NCBI GenBank assembly: GCA_032622095.1
Contig: CP136069.1
Span: 5,136,976-5,200,975, forward strand
Origin: Siphonodentalium dalli
Lineage: Eukaryota; Mollusca; Scaphopoda; Gadilida; Siphonodentaliidae
Reading direction: 5' to 3'
Length of the DNA stretch: 64,000 bases
This document shows positions 42,121-53,400 of the stretch, in pieces (the first letter of the stretch is position 1; each line of letters starts with the position of its first letter). The translations under genes and the position numbers were made by a program. The notes beneath the pieces were generated by a model. The model had not been told where the DNA came from and ran no database searches. It saw only the letters and a program-made list of their open reading frames with translations.

Positions 42121-42374
42121 CAAGCCTTGAAATGGTGAGCTTGTCATTTGCAGAACGAGGTCCCCAGAGGGTGAATTTAGTGATGCTATCCTGCACAGTG
42201 GGCTAGCATCACCAAATTCACCCTCTGGGGACCTCATTCTGCTTACACCTCAGCTGAATGAGGTTCCCAGAGGGTGAATTTGGTGATGCTAGCCCGCTAT
42301 GCAGGGTAGCATCACTAAATTCACCCTCTGGGGACCTCATTCTGCAAATGACAGACACACTATTTCAAGGCTTG
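42121..42374. mobile_element. Family C short element, complete, 8-bp target duplication
   Basis: Two hairpins back to back (caagccttgaaatggtgagc ... tatttcaaggcttg). AATCTCAC stands on both sides. Empty site in copy 2: 'gaataaatctcacacacagcc'. Confidence 0.92.
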
Positions 42375-42678
42375 AATCTCACACCAACATTGAGAAGGTC
42401 ATTTTCTTTGTCTTAAAGTCAACATAATTTGTAAGTTGTATATTGGTAAGGGAAGATGAATGCCATTTTGACATTCTGACATGAAATGTCCACGACAGAC
42501 ACCATTTGATTGTAGCCATAGTAACAAGTATAAATCCAGACAATGAGACAACCACTTCTACCACAGAAGCCATTTGCTGCGAGTGCTTTATGTCCCTTTA
42601 ACATTCAGAGCACATTGTTATCCTTTTGAATAAATCTCACACACAGCCAACATTGAGAAGGTCATCATTTCCTTTGTC

Positions 42679-42936
42679 TTAACCCTTTGAGTGCCAGGTC
42701 GATTTTTGTATCAACCCATATACCCTGTGCCAATGCATTCTCTTATATATGCGAGTCGACCATAGGTCGCCTCGCATATATAAGAGAATGCATTGGCCTA
42801 ACAATTTGTTTTAATTTAATTTAATTTTTTTTTTCAATTTTTTTACAATTTCAATAATTTATTCTTATATTCTTTAACAGACTTATTTTGTAGGTTTAGG
42901 GCCGATAAGATCGGCCCCTGGCACTCAAAGGGTTAA
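42679..42936. mobile_element. P1 piggyBac-like MITE, short form
   Basis: TTAA-CCCTTTGAGTGCCAGGTCG ... CCCCTGGCACTCAAAGGG-TTAA. Empty site in copy 1: 'gtcTTAAagtcaac' at about 42413. Confidence 0.93.
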
Positions 42937-43062
42937 AGTCAACATAATTTGTATTGTATTGATAATGGAAGATGAATGGCATTTTTGATATGAAATGTCC
43001 ACAGAAGCCATTTTATTGTCGCCATAGTAACTAGAATGAATCCAGATAATGAGACAACCACT

Positions 43063-43316
43063 CAAGTCTTGAAATAGGGTGTCTGTCATTTGCAGAATGA
43101 GGTCCCCAGAGGGTGAATTTAGTGATGCTACCCCGCATAGCGGGCTAGCATCACCAAATTCACCCTCTGGGGACCTCATTCTGCTTACACCTCAGCAGAA
43201 TGAGGTTCCCAGAGGGTGAATTTGGTGATGCTAGCCCGCTATGCGGGGTAGCATCACTAAATTCACCCTCTGGGGACCTCATTCTGCAAATGACAGACAC
43301 CCTATTTCAAGGCTTG
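43063..43316. mobile_element. Family C short element, complete, 8-bp target duplication
   Basis: 'caagtcttgaaatagggtgt' ... 'ccctatttcaaggcttg', CAACCACT on both sides. Empty site in copy 1: 'gagacaaccacttctacc'. Confidence 0.93.
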
Positions 43317-43481
43317 CAACCACTTCTTCTACCACACTGATTCGCTCGACACTGTAACAAGCACAACGAATATATTGAGTAAATTATTTGGTCTGTCTTC
43401 AGGGATGCCAGTGCAGGGAGAGGGGAGGCATGCAAAGTCACGGCTCCCCCTCAACCAAAGTTCCGACGTCCCATTCTGTTT

Positions 43482-44116
43482 TTAACCCTTTCATGACGGG
43501 AGCTGCGTTGGAGCAACATTAAAGACCCTGTGCCAATGCATTGTCTTATATATGCGAGTCGACCATAGGTCACCTCAAATATATAAGAGAATACATTGGC
43601 CTAACAATGTTTGATAATTTTTTATCAATTTTTCTTACATTCTTTACAATTGTTATTATTTTTTTAGCATTTTTTCTTACATTCTTTAGCAATTTTCATC
43701 ATTTTTTAAAATTTTTCTTACATTCTATATTAATTTTTATCATTTTTTCTTATATTCTTTAACAATTTCATCATTTTTTATAATTTTTTCTTACATTCTT
43801 TAACAATTTTATGAATTTTTTTACCATTTTGTCTTACATTCTTTAACAATTTTTATCATTTTTTCTTACATTCTTTAACAATTTTTATCATTTTTTATAA
43901 TTATTTCTTATATTCGTTAACAAATTTTTTATATTTGTTCATTTTTCCTACATTCATTAAAATGTTTTTATTATTTTTTTTATTTTTTCTTACATTTTTT
44001 AACAATTATAAAAAATAATATAAATTTTTTTAGGACAATGCATCCTCATATATAAGAGAATGCATTGGCACAGGTTTTTCTAAAAAATTCAGGAAGCTCC
44101 CGTCATGAATGGGTTA
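43482..44116. mobile_element. P3 TTAA element swollen by an internal tandem repeat
   Basis: TTAA-CCCTTTCATGACGGGAGCT ... GAAGCTCCCGTCATGAATGGG. Between the two core hairpins the spacer has expanded from tens of bp to ~430 bp of 'ttcttacattctttaacaat' + 'ttttatcattttt' units. It lies just past the CTR1 stop, where the 3' UTR would be. Confidence 0.82.
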
Positions 44117-44213
44117 TTGGAAGCTGCTAACGTCATGAATGGGTTATTGGAAGCTATCACATAAGAACTGGATGAGGGCCGTATTGTGGCTGGAAAAACA
44201 TACTCGCCGTTTG

Positions 44214-44415
44214 CTAGTGACAGTGTTCGTTAATGTCTAATATAGCAGTACGCATCCATCCGAATGCGAAGTAACCAAATCCAGCACCGAGAATAATGGA
44301 TATACACAGCCAAGCGTTGTACGTCATGAACACAAGCATCAGTAAATAACTAATAAACACTTGTATCATATGCAGTATAGTCTGTATGAAATGCATCACC
44401 GAGAAGATCTTCATT
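44214..44415 (-). CDS. SLC31A1: CTR1 coding exon 5: TM2, TM3 and HCH tail
   Basis: The acceptor tttatttatag is followed by A ATG AAG (phase 2), and the exon ends at TAG 44214-44216. It encodes [20 protein letters not shown], then [13 protein letters not shown], then [12 protein letters not shown] and DINEHCH. MxxxM in TM2 forms the selectivity filter, GxxxG packs TM3 in the trimer, and HCH binds Cu(I) for hand-off to chaperones. An exact ~50-bp copy of 44323-44372 lies in the intron at 44459-44508. Confidence 0.95.
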
Positions 44416-47400
44416 CTATAAATAAAAACAACGCAAATTTAGATAGATAATTAATAAAGTCATGAACACAAGCATCAGTAAATAACTAATAAACACTTGT
44501 ATCATATGTTTATATTATATGGGTGCCCATAAAATAGCGGGAAAATACCGAAACCTAGATAGTTGTATTTATGTCTTAGAAGCCACAGTGAAATACGATG
44601 TTGTTATTTCACTCTAGATGACCCTGACTGAACTCAAAATCGCACGTTCCCATGCTGGTTGATATATGTTCCCATGCTGGTTGATATATGTGCCAGGTTC
44701 CCATGCTGGTTGATATATGTGCCAGGTTCCCATGCTGGTTGATATATGTGCCACAGGTTCCCATGCTGGTTGATATATGTGCCAGGTTCCCATGCTGGTT
44801 GATATATGTGCCACAGGTTCCCATGCTGGTTGATATATGTGCCACAGGTTCCCATGCTGGTTGATATATGTGCCAGGTTCCCATGCTGGTTGATATATGT
44901 GCCAGGTTCCCATGCTGGTTGATATATGTGCCACAGGTTCCCATGCTGGTTGATATATGTGCCACAGGTTCCCATGCTGGTTGATATATGTGCCAGGTTC
45001 CCATGCTGGTTGATATATGTGCCACAGGTTCCCATGCTGGTTGATATATGTGCCAGGTTCCCATGCTGGTTGATATATGTGCCACAGGTTCCCATGCTGG
45101 TTGATATATGTGCCAGGTTCCCATGCTGGTTGATATATGTGCCAGGTTCCCATGCTGGTTGATATATGTGCCACAGGTTCCCATGCTGGTTGATATATGT
45201 GCCACAGGTTCCCATGCTGGTTGATATATGTGCCACAGGTTCCCATGCTGGTTGATATATGTGCCAGGTTCCCATGCTGGTTGATATATGTGCCAGGTTC
45301 CCATGCTGGTTGATATATGTGCCAGGTTCCCATGCTGGTTGATATATGTGCCACAGGTTCCCATGCTGGTTGATATATGTGCCACAGGTTCCCATGCTGG
45401 TTGATATATGTGCCACAGGTTCCCATGCTGGTTGATATATGTGCCACAGGTTCCCATGCTGGTTGATATATGTGCCAGGTTCCCATGCTGGTTGATATAT
45501 GTGCCAGGTTCCCATGCTGGTTGATATATGTGCCAGGTTCCCATGCTGGTTGATATATGTGCCACAGGTTCCCATGCTGGTTGATATATGTGCCACAGGT
45601 TCCCATGCTGGTTGATATATGTGCCAGGTTCCCATGCTGGTTGATATATGTGCCAGGTTCCCATGCTGGTTGATATATGTGCCAGGTTCCCATGCTGGTT
45701 GATATATGTGCCAGGTTCCCATGCTGGTTGATATATGTGCCACAGGTTCCCATGCTGGTTGATATATGTGCCACAGGTTCCCATGCTGGTTGATATATGT
45801 GCCAGGTTCCCATGCTGGTTGATATATGTGCCAGGTTCCCATGCTGGTTGATATATGTGCCAGGTTCCCATGCTGGTTGATATATGTGCCAGGTTCCCAT
45901 GCTGGTTGATATATGTGCCAGGTTCCCATGCTGGTTGATATATGTGCCAGGTTCCCATGCTGGTTGATATATGTGCCAGGTTCCCATGCTGGTTGATATA
46001 TGTGCCACAGGTTCCCATGCTGGTTGATATATGTGCCACAGGTTCCCATGCTGGTTGATATATGTGCCACAGGTTCCCATGCTGGTTGATATATGTGCCA
46101 GGTTCCCATGCTGGTTGATATATGTGCCAGGTTCCCATGCTGGTTGATATATGTGCCAGGTTCCCATGCTGGTTGATATATGTGCCAGGTTCCCATGCTG
46201 GTTGATATATGTGCCAGGTTCCCATGCTGGTTGATATATGTGCCAGGTTCCCATGCTGGTTGATATATGTGCCAAGTTTTTAAAAATTGACCAGAAAATG
46301 ACAGAATACAGGCTCGGATAAAAGTTCCAGATGGACGGACGACACACGAGGGTTATTACTATGTAAAGTTCCAGATGGACGGACGACATACGAGGGTCAT
46401 TACTATGTAAAGTTACAGATGGACGGACGACACACGAGGGTCATTACTATGTAAAGTTCCAGATGGACGGACGACACACGAGGGTCATTACTATGTAAAG
46501 TTACAGATGGACGGACGACACACGAGGGTCATAACTATGTAAAGTTCCAGATGGACGGACGACACACGAGGGTCATTACTATGTAAAGTTACAGATGGAC
46601 GGACGACACACGAGGGTCATTACTATGTAAAGTTACAGATGGACGGACGACACACGAGGGTCATTACTATGTAAAGTTCCAGATGGACGGACGACACACG
46701 AGGGTCATTACTATGTAAAGTTCCAGATGGACGGACGACACACGAGGGTCATTACTATGTAAAGTTCCAGATGGACGGACGACACACGAGGGTCATTACT
46801 ATGTAAAGTTCCAGATGGACGGACGACACACGAGGGTCATTACTATGTAAAGTTACAGATGGACGGATGACACACGAGGGTCATTACTATGTAAAGTTAC
46901 AGATGGACGGACGACACACGAGGGTCATTACTATGTAAAGTTACAGATGGACGGACGACACACGAGGGTCATTACTATGTAAAGTTTCAGATGGACGGAC
47001 GACACACGAGGGTCATTACTATGTAAAGTTCCAGATGGACGGACGACACACGAGGGTCATTACTATGTAAAGTTACAGATGGACGGACGACACACGAGGG
47101 TCATTACTATGTAACGTTACAGATGGACGGACGACACACGAGGGTCATTACTATGTAACGTTACAGATGGACGGACGACACACGAGGGTCATTACTATGT
47201 AAAGTTACAGATGGACGGACGATACACGAGGGTCATTACTATGTAAAGTTACAGATGGACGGACGACACACGAGGTCATTACTATGTAAAGTTACAGATG
47301 GACGGACGATACACGAGGGTCATTACTATGTAAAGTTACAGATGGACGGACGACACACGAGGGTCATTACTATGTAAAGTTACAGATGGACGGACGACAC

Positions 47401-50400
47401 ACGAGGGTCATTACTATGTAAAGTTACAGATGGACGGACGACACACGAGGGTCATTACTATGTAAAGTTCCAGATGGACGGACGACACACGAGGGTCATT
47501 ACTATGTAAAGTTACAGATGGACGGATGACACACGAGGGTCATTACTATGTAAAGTTACAGATGGACGGACGACACACGAGGGTCATTACTATGTAACGT
47601 TACAGATGGACGGACGACACACGAGGGTCATTACTATGTAAAGTTACAGATGGACGGACGATACACGAGGGTCATTTCTATGTAAATTGAAGGAGAGATG
47701 TTTCTTACCTAGCAGACATTTCTATGTAAATTGAAGGAGAGATGTTTCTTACCTAGCTGACATTTCTATGTAAAATGAAGGAGAGATGTTTCTTACCTAG
47801 CAGACATTTCAATGAGCACTTCTTTAGACTGTGACTCGTAATCAGTGGTTCGCTGTTTAGCGGCTGCCTTCTGTAGTAGTCGCTCCCGGAATACCTTCAT
47901 CCCCTCATAGAAGAACGCCAGTACAAACATCACTACACACGCTCCAATCATCCCTGGAACAAATAAATAAAAACATGAAAAACACCATACAAACATCACT
48001 ACACACGCTCCAATCATCCCTGGAACAAATAAATAAAAACATGAAAAACACCATACAAACATCACTACATATTCACTACATAACCTCTAACTAAATAATA
48101 GAATCAGGATATCTTTGAAATAATTCTAAACAAATTTAGTACAGAAATAGGCTTACTTTTTTTCCCGAAAATTAAACAAGCAATATGTACATCTAGAGTA
48201 ATGCCCTAAATAATCGACTCCTTAACCACAGCAGAATTATGGGTAACTTTTCAGGATTTAGTCGGAAATATGGCTTGTTGCCATTCATCAGAAAACTCAT
48301 AGTGAGAGCTTTCTGATAAATGGCAACAAGCCATATTTCCGCTAAATCCTGAAAGATTACCCATAATTCTGCTGTGGTTAAAGACATAATAATATGCACT
48401 TGTTCGGGTGCGTGAAACTGATCAGTTAGTATCCAGGCACTATGCGAACTGGAGGAATGTAGCATTCTACTAACATCGCCGAAAACCTTAAGCAAATCTA
48501 CCATATTTAGTCGGAAATATGGCTTGTTTACATTCATCGGAAAGCTCTCACTGAGAGCTTTCCGATGAATGGCAACAAGCCATATTTCTAACTAAATCCT
48601 GAAAAATTACCCATAATTCTGCTGTGGTTAAGGAGTCGATTATTTAGGGCATTACTGTACCTCATATGGTATGGAAGTTCATGCAGCATGACGTCAGAAT
48701 GTTTCTATAGCGGTTCTTGTTTTCAACTGAACAAAGATGGTGGCTTTGTCTCCAATTCTGAAATGTTATCGTTTATTGTTCACCCTGATGTACCCCAATT
48801 ACACTAATCTCAATGGCGATGAATGGATCAGGGATGTGGCTAGCGGGTCTCCTTTGGAGGGGGGGGGGTGTCCACCTTGGAGATTCTATTTGCATCCTCC
48901 CCCCTTTGGGTTGAAAACTAATCTTATGACTGATTAACTTACCACTGTTACTGTCTGTGAGTAGTGTTGTGGGTAGGAGGTTGTGGGTAGGTGTTTTGTG
49001 TAGGTGTTGTGGGTAGGTGTTTTGTGTAGGTGTTGTGGGTAGGTGTTGTGGGTAGGAGGTTGTGGTTAGGTGTTGTGTGTAGGTGTTGTGGGTAGGAGGT
49101 TGTGGGTAGGTGTTGTGGGTAGGAGGTTATGTGTAGGTGTTGTGTGAAGGTGGTTGTGTGAAGGTGGTTGTGTGTAGGAGGTTGTGGGTAGGAGGTTGTG
49201 GGTAGGAGGTTGTGGGTAGGAGGTTGTGGGTAGGAGGTTTTATGTAGGTGTTGTGGGTAGGAGGTTGTGGGTAGGTGTTGTGTGTAGGTGTTGTATGAAG
49301 GTGTTGTGGGTAGGAGGTTGTGGGTAGGAGGTTGTATGTAAGTGTTGTGGTTAGAAGTTGGTTGGATAATATATTAACTTACCACCATTACTGTTTGTGA
49401 GTAGCGGCTCAAATAGAATGTACTCTGATATACCTGTATGGAAGTACATTTTCTGAAAAAGAAAACAAAATTAAGCTAAAAATAGTACCTTAACACTTTC
49501 ACGATGGGAGCTGCGCTGGTGAAGCATTAAAGATCCTCCATAGGGAGCCTCGCATATATAAGAGAATGCACTGGCTTACACTCAAGGTATATACCGGTAT
49601 TGTTAGGCCAATGTATTCTCTTATACATGAGGCGGCCTATGGGAGACTGCATATATAAGAGAACACACAGGCACAGGATCTTTATCACAAGATTTCAGGA
49701 AGCTCCAGTCAAGGAAGGGGTAATATAACTAAAGCTCATTAACAAGTTGTTACTTTAGGAAATGTTTAGATAAAAAGTTCAGCAAACGGACATAGGCTGT
49801 TTGTTCAACTTACTAAACATTTCCCACTATAAAGTGATGTGAATCACTCCGAAGAATAATCTTGTTCAAAGTAGTAATTTTTGGTATATCCAAATTGACA
49901 ACACACACCGTCATTCTTATCAAAATCGAAATCAATTTCGTTAGTTTATCGCCGACAGATGCGTCCCGAATCGAGTAGTAAATATTTACAATTGAGCGTA
50001 GTTCTGACGACGTTTTCTATGGAGTGGTTCGGTCGATTTGCTTCAAATTTTCGGTGATGTTAGTAGAATGCTACATTCCTCCAGTTGGCATAGCACCTGA
50101 GTACTAACTTATCAGTTTCACGCACCCGAACAAGTACATAATATGTCTTTAAATGAATAGATTTGTATTGTCTTCTCTTGTTCACGTACACAGAGCCAGG
50201 AACCTACGCCACAAATCAAGTCTCTAACCCAAATCAGAACCTACGCCACAAATCAAGTCTCTAACCCAAAGCCGTTTTGATTTTAAACTTGTTTAAAACA
50301 TTTATAAACGTTTGTCTAACAGGATAAACTAGTAAATGAACTGTGGAAATGCACATTAAAAACTCATATTTATAACTAAAATTTACAAGGAAATTTAGTA

Positions 50401-53400
50401 TCGATTGTGCCCCAATTTTGAACATCAAACACACCTCAACCATTTAATAAAGGTTCGGAATATGCATGTAACCGTAGCGACAATAACTCATGCAACAAAT
50501 ATCTAGCTCAACCACTGTATGAATTCTGGATAGCAACCACTCTATGAATTCAGGATAGCAACCACTCTATGAATTATGGATAGCAACCACTGTATGAATT
50601 CAGGATAGCAACCACTCTATGAATTCTGGATAGCAACCTCTGTATGAATTCTGGATAGCAACCTCTGTATGAATTCTGGATAGCAACCACTGTATGAATT
50701 CAGGATAGCAACCACTCTATGAATTCTGGATAGCAACCACTGTATGAATTCTGGATAGCAACCACTGTATGAATTCTGGATAGCAACCACTGTATGAATT
50801 CTGGATAGCAACCTCTGTATGAATTCTGGATAGCAACCTCTGTATGAATTCTGGATAGCAACCACTGTATGAATTCAGGATAGCAACCACTCTATGAATT
50901 CTGGATAGCAACCACTGTATGAATTCTGGATAGCAACCACTGTATGAATTCTGGATAGCAACCACTGTATGAATTCAGGATAGCAACCACTCTATGAATT
51001 CTGGATAGCAACCACTGTATGAATTCTGGATAGCAACCACTGTATGAATTCTGGATAGCAACCACTGTATGAATTCTGGATAGCAACCACTGTATGAATT
51101 CTGGATAGCAACCACTCTATGCATTCTGGATAGCAGGGATCTAAATGTCTGAACTCAACTCAACCACTGTATGAATTCTGGATAGCAACCACTCTATGAA
51201 TTCTGGATAGCAACCACTGTATGAATTCTGGATAGCAACCACTGTATGAATTATGGATAGCAGGGATCTAAATGTCTGAAGCGACGGTTTAGAGATTACA
51301 TTAGTGACATAGGTTCCTGAATGCCTCAAGCGACGGTTTAAAGATTACACAGTGACATAGGTTCCTGGATGTCTGAAGCGATGGTTTAGAGATTACATTA
51401 GTGACATAGGTTCCTGAACGCCTCAAGTGATGGTTTAAAGATTACACAGTGACGTAGGTTCCTGGATGTCTGAAGCGACGGTTTAGAGATTACATTAATG
51501 ACATAGGTTCCTGGATGTCTGAAGCGACGGTTTAGAGATTACATTAGTGACATAGGTTCCTGGATGTCTGAAGCGACGGTTTAGAGATTACATTAGTGAC
51601 GTAGGTTCCTGGATGTCTGAAGCGACGGTTTAGGGATTACATTAGTGACATAGGTACCTGGATGTCTGAAGCGACGGTTTAGAGATTACATTAGTGAAGT
51701 AGGTTCCTGAATGTCTGAAGCGACGGTTTAAAGATTACACAGTGACGTAGGTTCCTGGATGTCTGAAGCGACGGTTTAAAGATTACACAGTGATGTAGGT
51801 TCCTGGATGTCTGAAGCGATGGTTTAGAGATTACATTAGTGACATAGGTTCCTGGATGTCTGAAGCGACGGTTTAGAGATTACATTAATGACATATATTC
51901 CTGGATGTCTGAAGCGACGGTTTAGAGATTACATTAGTGACATTGGTTCCTGGATGTCTGAAGCGGCGGTTTAGAGATTACATTACCGGTAGTGACATAG
52001 GTTCCTGAATGTCTGAAGCGACGGTTTAGAGATTACATTAGTGACATAGGTTCCTGAAAGCCTCAAGTGACGGTTTAGAGATTACACAGTGACGTAGGTT
52101 CCTGAACGTCTGAAGTGACGGTTTAGAGATTACATTAGTGATGTATGTTCCTGAATGTCTGAATCAATGGATTAGGGATTATATAAGTGATGTAGGTTCC
52201 TGGACGTCTGAAGCGACGGGTTAGAGATTACATTAGTGATGTAGGTTCCTGGACATCTGAAGCGACGGGTTAGAGATTACATTAGTGATGTAGGTTCCTG
52301 GACGTCTGAAGCGACGGGTTAGAGATTACATTAGTGATGTAGGTTCCTGGACGTCTGAAGCGACGGGTTAGAGATTACATTAGTGATGTAGGTTCCTGGA
52401 CGTCTGAAGCGACGGGTTAGAGATTACATTAGTGATGTAGGTTCCTGGACGTCTGAAGCGACGGGTTAGAGATTACATTAGTGATGTAGGTTCCTGGACG
52501 TCTGAAGCGACGGTTTAGAGATTATTTTAGTGACGTAGAATCCTGGACGTCTGAAGCGTCGGTTCAGAGATTACATTAGTGATGTAGGTTCCTGAACGTC
52601 TGAATCAATGGTTTAGGGATTATATAAGTGACGTAGGTTCCTGGACGTCTGAAGCGACGGTTTAGAGATTACATTAGTGACGTAAGTTCCTGAACATCTG
52701 AAGCGACGGTTTAGAGATTACATTAACTAAAGCTCATTAACAAGTTGTTACTTTAGGAAATGTTTAGATAAAAAGTTCAGCAAACGGACATAGGCTGTTT
52801 GTTCAACTTACTAAACATTTCCCACTATAAAGTGATGTGAATCACTCCGAAGAATAATCTTGTTCAAAGTAGTAATTTTTGGTATATCCAAATTGACAAC
52901 ACACACCGTCATTCTTATCAAAATCGAAATCAATTTCGTTAGTTTATCACCAACAGATGCGTCCCGAATCGAGTAGTAAATATTTACAATTGAGCGTAGT
53001 TCTGACGACGTTTTCTATGGAGTGGTTCGGTCGATTTGCTTCAAATTTTCGGTGATGTTAGTAGAATGCTACATTCCTCCAGTTGGCATAGCACCTGAGT
53101 ACTAACTTATCAGTTTCACGCACCCGAACAAGTACATAATATGTCTTTAAATGAATAGATTTGTATTATCTTCTCTTGTTCGCTTACACAGAGCCAGGAA
53201 CCTACGCCACAAATCAAGTCTCTAACCCAAAGCAGAACCTACGCCACAAATCAAGTCTCTAACCCAAAGCCGTTTTGATTTTAAACTTGTTTAAAACATT
53301 TATAAACGTTTGTCTAACAGGATAAACTAGTAAATGAACTGTGGAAATGCACATTCAAAAATCAGTAACCATTCAAAACTCGTATTTATAACTAAAATTT

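Larger units (their letters stand above)
42025..43345. repeat. Tandem duplication of a ~300-bp segment, each copy with its own transposons
   Basis: Copy 1 (42025-42571) and copy 2 (42572-43345) share 'tgctgcgagtgctttatgtc', 'gaataaatctcac', 'cattgagaaggtca', 'gtcaacataatttgta' and 'gagacaaccact'. Copy 1 holds family C at 42121-42374. Copy 2 holds P1 at 42679-42936 and family C at 43063-43316. Each insertion has an empty counterpart in the other copy. Confidence 0.88.

Noticed and set aside
44609-46389. Three overlapping - strand frames of 520-591 codons
   Set aside because: They are the same 29/32-bp minisatellite read in three frames, and they lie inside CTR1 intron 4. There is no domain, no start context and no codon pattern of a gene.
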